Below are positions 1 through 9,665 of a DNA stretch of 64,000 bases, piece after piece. Below the pieces are notes generated by a model that ran no database searches, was not told where the DNA came from, and saw only the letters and a list, made by a program, of their open reading frames with translations. A program made the translations under genes and the position numbers. Origin of the DNA: Halomonas sp. UBA3074 (GTDB lineage Bacteria; Pseudomonadota; Gammaproteobacteria; Pseudomonadales; Halomonadaceae). Within the stretch, counting starts at the first letter, position 1. Every line of letters begins with the position of its first letter. The stretch is taken from positions 28,593-92,592 of the forward strand of contig NZ_DFBS01000021.1 in assembly GCF_002366715.1 (NCBI RefSeq), written 5' to 3'.

Positions 1-843
1 GACCGGCTCAGCCGTGGGCTTAACCTCAGCAGGCTGTTCAACCTTCGGTGTCGCGTCTGGCTCGGCCGCCTGTGTGGGCTCTGCTTTAGACTTCGGCGTC
101 GGCGCGGGTTTAGCCGCCGCGCGCTGCGCTGCACGCATACGTTTTGCCTGCCGCCGTGCGGACAACCAACCGCCCAAACGGCATATCCGCTTACCGAGTT
201 CATCCGCCACCTGTAGCCACGACATACCGCTAAACAGCGGAAAGCCGCTTAAAATGAGCGCAGCCGCTATCAAGCCCACGCCGCCACTTCCAACGAGCGG
301 CCTCAATGCGCCGATCAAGCCCTCGCCCAAGATACCGCCAGAGGCGTAAGGCAGCATGCTATCGGGATGATAAAAATGCAGCGCACCCAGCATGGTGGTG
401 CCGAAAATCAGCAGTACCAACCCGCCGGCGTGTACGGCAATCGCCACTGGATCGAGTTCAAAACGCACCTGGCGAGAGCGAATCAGCCACCAGGCGGCAA
501 AACCAAACATGCCCGGCCACCATAAGGCGCTGGCACCGAGCAATGAATAAAGAACATCGGCTAACCAGGCCCCCACCTGGCCCATCCAGTTGCGCACATC
601 CGTTTCGGGCCCCTGGTAAGACCAGCCTGGATCGGCGGGGTGGTAACTAAACAGTGCTAATAATAAAAATACACACAATGCGAGCAGTATCACCACGACA
701 CCTTCGCGCACGGAGCCTTGTAAGCGCAGGCCAAAACGGCGAGCCTTGTCTTTTGCAGCGTTCACACGCGCAGACGAAGCCGATGGCGGTGTTTGACGCG
801 CGTTACGCTGCGTTCGCTTGTTGACTGCTTTATTCACTTTCAA
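1..843 (-). CDS. ftsK: DNA translocase FtsK, N-terminal part (truncated by window edge)
   Basis: Reading the minus strand from a TTG at 843 gives 281 open codons that run off the window. The product starts with about 45 basic, Ala-rich residues. Hydrophobic segments follow (one reads VVVILLALCVFLLLALFSYHP), separated by a periplasmic loop with SYHPADPGW, as in the FtsK 4TM domain that anchors the translocase at the division septum. After the last membrane segment comes a Pro/Ala/Glu-rich linker (KPAPTPKSKAEP). The motor and gamma domains lie outside the window. GGGAGAG sits just upstream of the TTG; a GTG two codons later is an alternative start. The gene is divergent from aat, as in pseudomonads. 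Confidence 0.9.
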   Translation of the reverse strand, partial: MKVNKAVNKRTQRNARQTPPSASSARVNAAKDKARRFGLRLQGSVREGVVVILLALCVFLLLALFSYHPADPGWSYQGPETDVRNWMGQVGAWLADVLYSLLGASALWWPGMFGFAAWWLIRSRQVRFELDPVAIAVHAGGLVLLIFGTTMLGALHFYHPDSMLPYASGGILGEGLIGALRPLVGSGGVGLIAAALILSGFPLFSGMSWLQVADELGKRICRLGGWLSARRQAKRMRAAQRAAAKPAPTPKSKAEPTQAAEPDATPKVEQPAEVKPTAEPV

Positions 844-946
844 GCGACTCTCCCTTTACACCTGAATGGCGTCTTTAATCCACTTGCGAGTTTGCATGAT
901 ACCGAGCATCCTTCCGCCGTCACAGCGCCTCTTGCTAAGCACTCAG

Positions 947-1031
947 CAGAAGAATGTTGTAAAGAACACATGTCGTACAAGAACACATGTCGTACAAGAA
1001 CGTAGGCCGTACACGAACATTCGTTGTGCAC
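947..1031. repeat. 17-bp tandem iteron array between ftsK and aat
   Basis: Two identical 17-bp units, GAACACATGTCGTACAA, lie at 964-980 and 981-997. Diverged units in exact 17-bp phase follow at 998-1014 and 1015-1031, and a shorter degenerate unit precedes at about 949-963. The junction GTACAAGAAC or GTACACGAAC recurs at 975, 992 and 1009. The array fills the divergent promoter region and ends 24 bp before the aat start. It could be a multi-site operator for ftsK, aat or both; no regulator is identified. Confidence 0.75.
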
Positions 1032-1054
1032 GGCCATCGCAACAGGAGCCCTTA

Positions 1055-1801
1055 ATGCTGCCTTGGCTTTCCTCGCCATCCCCTAATTTTCCCGCCACAT
1101 CGACGGCCCTCGATTCACCCAACGGGCTGCTGGCGGCCGGTGGGGAGCTTTCACCCGCTTGGCTGGTAGACGCTTACCGGCAGGGGATATTTCCATGGTT
1201 TAGCGATGACGACCCCATTTTATGGTGGAGCCCAGACCCGCGCATGATACTCCTCCCCGAGCAATTTAAGCAGCGCCGAAGCCTCACCAAGCGGTTGCGC
1301 CATGGTGGCTTTCATATCACCCTGGATCAACACTTCGATCAGGTTATTCACGCCTGTGCCGCCCCGCGCGACGAAGCAGGCGGCACCTGGATCACCAACG
1401 AGATGCGCGCCGCCTACGGTCAGCTGCATGCCCTCGGCATTGCCCATAGCATTGAAGTCCACCAGGGCGGCCAGTTAGTAGGCGGCCTGTACGGCATTGC
1501 TATGGGGCCGATGTTTTTTGGCGAATCCATGTTTTCCCGCACACCCGATGCTTCTAAGGTCGCCCTCGCCCACCTAGCGAGAGCCATGCGCGAGCATGAC
1601 GGCAAGCTGATCGACTGCCAAATGCACACACCTCACCTGGCCAGCCTGGGCGCTATTACAGTCGCTCGGGAAGCATTCATCAACTATCTTAATAACTGGT
1701 TACCCAGTAAGGCGTTTACGTTACCCTCTTCACCCGATGAGACGCCGGTCGTTCCCCCATCGCCGTGGCTAGAAGCAATTGCCACCGAGGCTAACGTATA
1801 A
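1055..1801 (+). CDS. aat: Leucyl/phenylalanyl-tRNA--protein transferase
   Basis: This 248-aa enzyme transfers Leu or Phe from aminoacyl-tRNA to proteins with N-terminal Arg or Lys, creating N-end-rule degrons for ClpS-ClpAP in the cytoplasm. Family motifs are clear: GLLAAGGELSPAWLVDAYRQGIFPW near the N terminus, ILWWSPDPRMIL, GGTWITNEMRAAY, and the core GGLYGIAMGPMFFGESMFS followed by LIDCQMHTPHLASLGA. Length fits (E. coli Aat is 234 aa). The ATG at 1055 is chosen because CAGGAG lies 6 bases upstream; the longer open frame from 866 would run through the iteron array. bpt follows 37 bp downstream, so the two N-end-rule transferases are probably co-transcribed. Confidence 0.96.
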   Translation: MLPWLSSPSPNFPATSTALDSPNGLLAAGGELSPAWLVDAYRQGIFPWFSDDDPILWWSPDPRMILLPEQFKQRRSLTKRLRHGGFHITLDQHFDQVIHACAAPRDEAGGTWITNEMRAAYGQLHALGIAHSIEVHQGGQLVGGLYGIAMGPMFFGESMFSRTPDASKVALAHLARAMREHDGKLIDCQMHTPHLASLGAITVAREAFINYLNNWLPSKAFTLPSSPDETPVVPPSPWLEAIATEANV

Positions 1802-1838
1802 GAGATGAACCCATTGTGCTTCACCCAGGAGGCAAGCC

Positions 1839-2573
1839 GTGAGTAGTAACACTCCGCGTCGCCCGGTGCGGGATTTACGCTTCTTCCTTACCGTTCCTCA
1901 TGCCTGCAGTTATCTGCCAGGCAAAGAAGCGACAACGCTATTTCTCGACCCGCAGGAGTCACCCGTGCCGGGGGTCTATGACTCACTGGCACTGCTTGGG
2001 TTTCGACGCAGCGGGCGCCATCTTTACCGCCCCCACTGCGAAGGCTGCAATGCCTGCCGGTCGGTACGCATTCCAGTTGAAACATTCGAGCCTAATCGTA
2101 CGCAGCGAAAAATTTGGCGGCGTAATGCGGATCTTAACATTCGCATCATGCCCGCTCACTATGCTTCAAGCCACTATGACCTGTACGCGGATTATATTCG
2201 CCAACGTCATGCTGACGGCGATATGTATCCACCCAGCCGGGAGCAGTACCGCACCTTCCTCACCCTCGATGAGCCTTATGCCCATCTCATGGAAATTTAT
2301 CTCCATGACGAGCTGATCGGTGTTGCTGCCTTTGATCAACTGGAGCATGGCCTTTCAGCCATTTATACCTTTTTTGCCGTGAGCGACGCGCTGGATAAGC
2401 GCTCATTAGGCACTTTTGCTATCCTTCAGCTGATTGAACTCAGCCGAGAAAAAGCGCTCCCGCACCTATATTTAGGGTATTGGATCGAAGAGTGCCGTAA
2501 GATGCGCTACAAACAGGCTTTTGCACCGCTGGAAATGCTCGATGGGCGCCACTGGCGACAGTTAATCCGCTAA
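1839..2573 (+). CDS. bpt: Aspartate/glutamate leucyltransferase (Bpt/ATE family)
   Basis: The 244-aa protein belongs to the ATE1-like family. Its N-terminal half has the conserved cysteine cluster HCEGCNACRSVRIPV and its C-terminal half has the GNAT-like acyltransferase part, with IGVAAFDQLEHGLSAIYTFF and LYLGYWIEECRKMRYKQAF. Bacterial Bpt adds Leu to N-terminal Asp or Glu, making them substrates for ClpS and ClpA, both encoded just downstream. The GTG start at 1839 has a strong CAGGAGG 6 bases upstream and agrees with the family N terminus (VRDLRFFLTVPHACSYLPG). The strand and spacing suggest an operon with aat. Confidence 0.95.
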   Translation: MSSNTPRRPVRDLRFFLTVPHACSYLPGKEATTLFLDPQESPVPGVYDSLALLGFRRSGRHLYRPHCEGCNACRSVRIPVETFEPNRTQRKIWRRNADLNIRIMPAHYASSHYDLYADYIRQRHADGDMYPPSREQYRTFLTLDEPYAHLMEIYLHDELIGVAAFDQLEHGLSAIYTFFAVSDALDKRSLGTFAILQLIELSREKALPHLYLGYWIEECRKMRYKQAFAPLEMLDGRHWRQLIR

Positions 2574-2703
2574 ACATGTAAGCTTTTTTGCCTTGACGGC
2601 AGGCTTACGGCACAATATAGCGCTGTTTCTTGAGCGCCTGTCTACGGAACTCAAATGCTGACTGATTGTAACACTACTAACTCATAAGTGAGGAAATGCC
2701 TAT

Positions 2704-2922
2704 ATGGCACGCGAAGATCATATTGAAATGGAAGGCGTTATCGTCGATACCCTTCCGAATACCATGTTTCGTGTTGAGCTGGAGAACGGCCACGTTGTTA
2801 CCGCTCACATCTCTGGCAAGATGCGCAAAAACTACATCCGCATTCTGACCGGCGACAAGGTAAAAGTAGAACTAACGCCTTACGATCTTTCTAAAGGCCG
2901 TATCGTTTACCGTTCGCGCTAA
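2704..2922 (+). CDS. infA: Translation initiation factor IF-1
   Basis: A 72-aa single OB-fold protein of exactly the usual IF-1 length. It begins MAREDHIEMEGVIVDTLPN and has the conserved stretches VTAHISGKMRKNYIRILTGD and YDLSKGRIVYR. IF-1 binds the 30S A site and works with IF-2 and IF-3 during initiation. GTGAGGAAATGCC precedes the ATG. It has its own 130-bp upstream gap, so it is probably transcribed separately from bpt. It converges with clpA, the usual gammaproteobacterial arrangement. Confidence 0.98.
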   Translation: MAREDHIEMEGVIVDTLPNTMFRVELENGHVVTAHISGKMRKNYIRILTGDKVKVELTPYDLSKGRIVYRSR

Positions 2923-3075
2923 GTCGTTACAGCGTAAACGCGTTCGGCTAGCCACCTCCCGCCAGGCCGTTCAGTGTCAATGGCTGTTCACTAAAAACGA
3001 CAACGCCCCGTCAATGACAGGGCGCTGCGTTCTAGGCATGATTAGTGCTTGAATATCAGGCTGTAGCGCTGCTTA

Positions 3076-3093
3076 GCGCCCTTTTCAGGGCGC
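3076..3093 (-). terminator. Hairpin at the clpA stop codon
   Basis: GCGCCCT (3076-3082), a 4-base loop and AGGGCGC (3087-3093) form a perfect 7-bp stem overlapping the clpA stop codon. No strong U tract follows, so it may act as a 3'-end stabiliser or weak terminator in the convergent infA/clpA gap. Confidence 0.4.
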
Positions 3094-5361
3094 ATCAGCC
3101 ATTTCAGTCTCGGTGGAAAGGTGTAGCTCACCCTCCTCCAGGCTGACATGTACAATGCCGCCCTGATCCGCCAGCTCGCCAAACAGAATCATTTCGGCTA
3201 ATGGCTTCTTGAGCTTCTCTTGAATGAGACGCGCCATAGGGCGTGCACCCATATCCGGGTCGTAGCCCTTGTCGGCCAGCCAATCCCTCGCCATATCGTC
3301 CACATCCAGCTGCACACGCTTCTCATCCAACTGCGCCTGCAGTTCGATCAAGAACTTGTCGACCACGTTGCGGACCACGGAAACCGGCAGCGCGTGGAAC
3401 TGAATAATGCCATCCAGACGGTTACGGAACTCTGGCGAGAACGTGCGCCGAATGACTTCCATCGCATCGGTCGAGTGATCTTGGTGCTGGAAACCAATCG
3501 AACGGCGCGATGCCTGCTCTGCCCCGGCGTTGGACGTCATGATCACGATCACATGGCGGAAGTCGGCTTCGCGGCCGTTGTTATCCGTCAAGCGGCCGTG
3601 ATCCATCACCTGCAACAGCAGATTAAAGACTTCCGGATGCGCTTTCTCAATCTCATCCAGCAGCAACACGCAGTGAGGCTGTTTGGTAACCGCCTCGGTT
3701 AACAAGCCGCCCTGGTCATAGCCCACGTATCCGGGAGGGGCACCGATCAGCCGCGAGACGGTGTGACGCTCCATGTACTCGGACATATCGAAGCGCACCA
3801 GCTCGATACCCATGATATGGGCGAGCTGCTTGGCTACTTCGGTTTTACCCACCCCAGTAGGACCAGCAAATAGGAAGCTACCCACCGGTTTGTCGGGCGA
3901 TTTAAGCCCCGCACGGGACAGCTTGATGGCTGCGGAGAGGCTATCGATCGCTTCATCCTGACCAAAGACCAGCATTTTCAGGTCACGATCCAGCTTTTCA
4001 AGCAGCTTGCGATCAGAGCTTGAAACGCTCTTCGGCGGAATCCTTGCAATGGAGGCAACGACGGCTTCCACTTGCTCCACGTCGATGGTTTTAGCGCGGA
4101 CTTCCGGTGGCAGTAGCCGCTGATGCGCCCCCGCCTCGTCAATGACATCAATCGCCTTGTCGGGCAGGAAGCGGTCATTGATGTAGCGATCTGCCAACCG
4201 CGCGGCGCTTTCAAGGGCACCGTCGGTGTACTTAAGCTCATGGTGCTCTTCAAAACGTGAACGCAGCCCCTTGAGGATCTTGATGGTGTCATCAACAGAG
4301 GGCGCCAGCACGTCGACTTTCTGGAAACGACGCGCCAAGGCACGATCTTTCTCGAAGATGCCCCGAAACTCTTGGAAGGTGGTGGAACCAATGCAGCGCA
4401 GCTCACCCGAAGAGAGCAGCGGTTTGAGCAGGTTCGATGCATCCATTACACCACCAGACGCGGCGCCCGCACCAATGACGGTATGGATTTCATCAATGAA
4501 AAGCACGGCGTTAGGCTGTTTACGCAGCTCGCCCAGCAGGCTCTTGAGGCGCTTTTCAAAATCCCCGCGGTATTTGGTACCGGCAAGTAGCGCGCCCATG
4601 TCCAATGAGTAAACCACCGCATCGGCAATCACGTCGGGCACGTCTTCTTCCACAATACGCTTGGCCAGACCTTCGGCAATCGCGGTTTTACCCACGCCCG
4701 CCTCACCGACCAACAGCGGGTTATTCTTGCGCCGCCGCGCCAGGATTTGTACAACGCGCTCCAACTCATGGTCACGACCAATCAACGGGTCGATTTTACC
4801 CAGCCGCGCTTGCTCGTTGAGGTTGGTGGCGTAGCCCGTCAGCGGGTGTGCAGCGCCTTCGCTACTGCCCTCTTCCGCGTCTTCACTTTCTGATGAAGAG
4901 GGTGACGGTGACGGCCCGTGGCCAGCTACTTTAGAGATACCATGCGCAATGTAATTCACCGCATCAACGCGGGCCACGCTTTGCTGTTTTAGGAAGTAAA
5001 CCGCTTGACTCTCCTGCTCGGAGAAAATCGCCACCAGCACGTTTGCGCCGGAGACTTCGCTCTTACCAGATGACTGAACGTGGAAAACCGCACGCTGTAA
5101 AACGCGTTGAAAACCCAGCGTGGGCTGTGTTTCGCGATCACCCTGACCCTCTGGGATCAGCGGGGTGGTCGAGTTGATAAAATCCTGCAGATCGGACCGC
5201 AGCTTGTCGAGGTTAGCCCCGCACGCCTTCAGTACGTCTACCGCTGAGGCATTATCCAGCAACGCTAGCAGCAGGTGCTCAACGGTCATGAACTCGTGTC
5301 GCTTGGAACGCGCCACGGTAAAGGCCGTGTTCAGGGTCATTTCAAGTTCTTTGCTCAGCAT
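3085..5361 (-). CDS. clpA: ATP-dependent Clp protease ATP-binding subunit ClpA
   Basis: The 758-aa AAA+ unfoldase matches E. coli ClpA (758 aa). Two Clp N repeats occupy about residues 1-145, where ClpS docks. AAA module 1 has Walker A GEAGVGKTAIAEG and Walker B VLFIDEIHTVIGAG. Module 2 has Walker A GPTGVGKTEVAKQ and Walker B CVLLLDEIEKAHPEVF. The second module also carries RPMARLIQEKLKKPLAEMILFG, a Clp D2-small signature. It unfolds substrates and feeds them to ClpP. An Asp/Glu/Ser-rich linker follows the N domain. It lies downstream of clpS on the same strand with a 139-bp gap containing an ACCTAGGGC direct repeat (5383 and 5400). Confidence 0.97.
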   Translation of the reverse strand: MLSKELEMTLNTAFTVARSKRHEFMTVEHLLLALLDNASAVDVLKACGANLDKLRSDLQDFINSTTPLIPEGQGDRETQPTLGFQRVLQRAVFHVQSSGKSEVSGANVLVAIFSEQESQAVYFLKQQSVARVDAVNYIAHGISKVAGHGPSPSPSSSESEDAEEGSSEGAAHPLTGYATNLNEQARLGKIDPLIGRDHELERVVQILARRRKNNPLLVGEAGVGKTAIAEGLAKRIVEEDVPDVIADAVVYSLDMGALLAGTKYRGDFEKRLKSLLGELRKQPNAVLFIDEIHTVIGAGAASGGVMDASNLLKPLLSSGELRCIGSTTFQEFRGIFEKDRALARRFQKVDVLAPSVDDTIKILKGLRSRFEEHHELKYTDGALESAARLADRYINDRFLPDKAIDVIDEAGAHQRLLPPEVRAKTIDVEQVEAVVASIARIPPKSVSSSDRKLLEKLDRDLKMLVFGQDEAIDSLSAAIKLSRAGLKSPDKPVGSFLFAGPTGVGKTEVAKQLAHIMGIELVRFDMSEYMERHTVSRLIGAPPGYVGYDQGGLLTEAVTKQPHCVLLLDEIEKAHPEVFNLLLQVMDHGRLTDNNGREADFRHVIVIMTSNAGAEQASRRSIGFQHQDHSTDAMEVIRRTFSPEFRNRLDGIIQFHALPVSVVRNVVDKFLIELQAQLDEKRVQLDVDDMARDWLADKGYDPDMGARPMARLIQEKLKKPLAEMILFGELADQGGIVHVSLEEGELHLSTETEMADAP

Positions 5362-5500
5362 GGCAGTCCCCTTTTCGCTACTACCTAGGGCGTATCGCCA
5401 CCTAGGGCTTGCGTCGGATCAGTTTAATCGACCGGCACTCTCAACATCGGGTACAAATGGCACGGTTGCAAGCCTCTCCGCCAATTATTTCTCAACGCTT

Positions 5501-5875
5501 TTAATTGGCGGCCTCAATATCGCTTATCAACGGATGCTCACACTCACGGGCGTACTCGTTTACCTGATAGCTTTTGGTTTCCGCTATATCACGGGTAAAT
5601 ACGCCGCAAGTGGCCTTACCCTGGGTATGGACGGCGAGCATGACCTGAACGGCGGTCTCGCTATCCATGTTGAAAAAGCCTTGCAGTACTTCAATGACGA
5701 ATTCCATTGGTGTGTAGTCGTCGTTATGAAGCACCACCTTATAAAGTGGCGGTTGCGCCAGCGCTGGCTCTGCTGGCTGAACCGCTATATCGCCATCTTC
5801 ATCGGGCATATTTGGGCGCGTCATTCCCGCGTAGGCGGGAAGATCGACCAAGTATGAACTCTCTAGGTTGGACAT
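5501..5875 (-). CDS. clpS: ATP-dependent Clp protease adaptor ClpS
   Basis: The core PPLYKVVLHNDDYTPMEFVI, VMLAVHTQGKATCGVFTRDIAETK and VNEYARECEHPL is diagnostic of ClpS, which binds N-end-rule residues and delivers substrates to ClpA. The start is uncertain. In-frame options are a TTG at 5899, ATG at 5875 (124 aa, used here), ATG at 5827 (108 aa) and ATG at 5812. None has a good ribosome-binding site. The stretch encoding DLPAYAGMT comes from a REP-like palindrome at 5824-5841, so translation may really begin at 5827 or 5812, giving the usual 103-108 aa. Confidence 0.9.
   Translation of the reverse strand: MSNLESSYLVDLPAYAGMTRPNMPDEDGDIAVQPAEPALAQPPLYKVVLHNDDYTPMEFVIEVLQGFFNMDSETAVQVMLAVHTQGKATCGVFTRDIAETKSYQVNEYARECEHPLISDIEAAN
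5824..5841. repeat. REP-like palindrome TTCCCGCGTAGGCGGGAA at the clpS 5' end
   Basis: The 18-bp inverted repeat (TTCCCGC, 4-base loop, GCGGGAA) has the look of the dispersed 'CATTCCCGC...GCGGGAA' repeats found in many proteobacterial genomes. It lies inside, or directly in front of, the clpS coding region. I found no second copy in the window. Confidence 0.55.
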
Positions 5876-6045
5876 AAGCAGCACGGTTATTTGTCTCAAG
5901 ACTGACCGATAGAAGCATCGCTACGTTTTACTATAGCCAATTCACAGCAATGGCGAATTCACTAGTACGTAAGACGCTAACGATCAGCAAGGGTTCATGG
6001 AAAAATTAAAATATCACAGGGTGCATTAGCGAAGGCAATGCAAAA

Positions 6046-6071
6046 ACCCCGCCCGCCAAGCGGACGGGGGT
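6046..6071 (-). terminator. Rho-independent terminator of icd
   Basis: CCCCGCCCGC, loop CAA, GCGGACGGGG form a strong stem with one wobble pair just after the icd stop codon. On the minus strand it is followed by GTTTTTGC, a short U-rich tract. Confidence 0.75.
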
Positions 6072-6095
6072 TAGGCTTTATCGAAGACGGAGCGA

Positions 6096-8330
<2,235 letters not shown>

Positions 8331-8543
8331 TTTTGCGTTAACCTCTCTTGTCACTACGATTGCAAGAAATCTTAGGCGGAGCGCGAATTCACTAATGGCC
8401 GGGTCTCTAGCCTGTTTGTCACGATGACGCCCCCAGCGCGCCCCAGCAGCTAGGCCGGAGTATATCAGCGCTGCCCGCCGCGCGCATTGTCGACATGTTC
8501 CGTCCCGAGTGTGCAAAGGAAGTAAAAAGAGTATCGAGATGTC

Positions 8544-9155
8544 ATGAGCAACCTCTATTTATTGCATAAGCCGTTTCAAGTATTAAGCCAGTTCAGTGAC
8601 CGCGAAGGCCGCCAGACGTTGGCTCAATACATTGATGTCAAAGATATTTATCCCGCTGGGCGGCTTGACTATGACTCTGAAGGCCTACTGCTGCTCAGCG
8701 ACGACGGCGAGTTGATTCACCGCATTTCTCACCCGCGCCATAAACAGCCCAAAACCTACTGGACGCAGGTCGAAGGGCAAATCGATGAGGCGGCATTAAA
8801 GGCGCTACGCCAGGGCATTACGTTGAAAGATGGCCCGACGCAGCCAGCCAAGGCGCGTCGCATGGAGCCCCCCGTCACCGCTTTGCGCCAATCCCCTATC
8901 GACCCCAAGCGCCACCCGTCGACGAGCTGGCTGGCGTTAACCATTAGCGAAGGACGTAATCGCCAGGTTCGCCGCATGACGGCGCACGTGGGTTTTCCCA
9001 CGCTGCGCTTGATTCGCGCCTCCATTGGCCCCTGGTCACTGGAAGGATTAGCCCCGGGCGAGTGGCGTAAAGAGACCCTGCACGCCCCCCGGCCTGCCAA
9101 CACACCGCCCTCGCGGCGCGGTCGCCCCACCACGAAACGCAGGAAGCCTTCATGA
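8544..9155 (+). CDS. rluE: 23S rRNA pseudouridine synthase RluE
   Basis: The 203-aa protein belongs to the RsuA/RluB/E/F family without the S4 domain, as in RluE (U2457 of 23S rRNA in E. coli). The catalytic Asp motif is PAGRLDYDSEGLLLLSDDG; later conserved parts are KTYWTQVEG, LTISEGRNRQVRRMTAHVGFPTLRLIRASIG and the basic C terminus. It is divergent from icd, the same neighbour as in E. coli, and overlaps nudJ by 4 bases (ATGA), indicating a translationally coupled pair. The basic Ser/Arg/Lys tail probably contacts RNA. Confidence 0.93.
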   Translation: MSNLYLLHKPFQVLSQFSDREGRQTLAQYIDVKDIYPAGRLDYDSEGLLLLSDDGELIHRISHPRHKQPKTYWTQVEGQIDEAALKALRQGITLKDGPTQPAKARRMEPPVTALRQSPIDPKRHPSTSWLALTISEGRNRQVRRMTAHVGFPTLRLIRASIGPWSLEGLAPGEWRKETLHAPRPANTPPSRRGRPTTKRRKPS

Positions 9156-9592
9156 CCCCTATTCACAGCACGGCGGCCTGCGTGATTCAGCAGGGAGAGC
9201 ACTACCTGATGGTGGAAGAGCAGCGCGGCGGGCCGCATAGCGTGTTCAATCAGCCCGCCGGCCATATCGAACCCGGCGAGGGGCCCATGACCGCGATTCT
9301 GCGTGAGGTGCAGGAAGAGACCGCCTGGCGCGTGTCGCTCACCCACTATCTGGGGCTTTATGTCTTTCATACCGATGATGGGCAGACCTTTCACAGCCAC
9401 GCTTTTATCGCCGAGCCCCTGCATCAGCTCGACCTTGCGTTAGACCCCGACATCGTCGCCACGCACTGGCTGACCCTCGAGCAGCTTCGTGAACTGGATC
9501 GACAGTCACGCCTGCGTAGCCCACTGGTGATAAAACGTATCGAAGATGCGCTCAGCGGGCCCTACTACCCGCTTGAAGTGATTCGCGAGTGA
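9152..9592 (+). CDS. nudJ: NUDIX hydrolase, phosphatase NudJ
   Basis: The 146-aa protein has a complete Nudix box, GHIEPGEGPMTAILREVQEE followed by TAW, at about residues 38-60. Position and length match E. coli NudJ, which hydrolyses HMP-PP and nucleoside di- and triphosphates. It is translationally coupled to rluE and is followed by mnmA, the same rluE-nudJ-mnmA order as in E. coli. The specific substrate is inferred from synteny; the Nudix chemistry is visible in the sequence. Confidence 0.9.
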   Translation: MTPIHSTAACVIQQGEHYLMVEEQRGGPHSVFNQPAGHIEPGEGPMTAILREVQEETAWRVSLTHYLGLYVFHTDDGQTFHSHAFIAEPLHQLDLALDPDIVATHWLTLEQLRELDRQSRLRSPLVIKRIEDALSGPYYPLEVIRE

Positions 9593-9621
9593 AGCACTCG
9601 AAGCCATTACCCCCCATCGTG

Positions 9622-9627
9622 TATAAT
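9622..9627 (+). promoter_or_regulatory. Putative -10 element (TATAAT) for mnmA
   Basis: A perfect TATAAT lies 39 bases before the mnmA start, in the nudJ-mnmA gap. No good -35 is visible at 16-18 bp, so this is only a tentative promoter for mnmA-hflD. Confidence 0.4.
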
Positions 9628-9665
9628 CCCTCCCCAACTGCACACTACATCTACTGAGGATGCTT

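Noticed and set aside
947..1031. CRISPR array
   Set aside because: The 17-bp units are directly adjacent with no spacers and there are no cas genes.
964..1031. Canonical LexA box
   Set aside because: No CTGT-N8-ACAG site is present. The GAAC/GTAC pattern is only loosely similar to alphaproteobacterial or LexA2-type boxes, so I keep it as an open question.
840..1079. 79-aa minus-strand open frame through the iteron array
   Set aside because: It is an artefact of the repeated sequence; the real minus-strand gene is ftsK, starting at 843.
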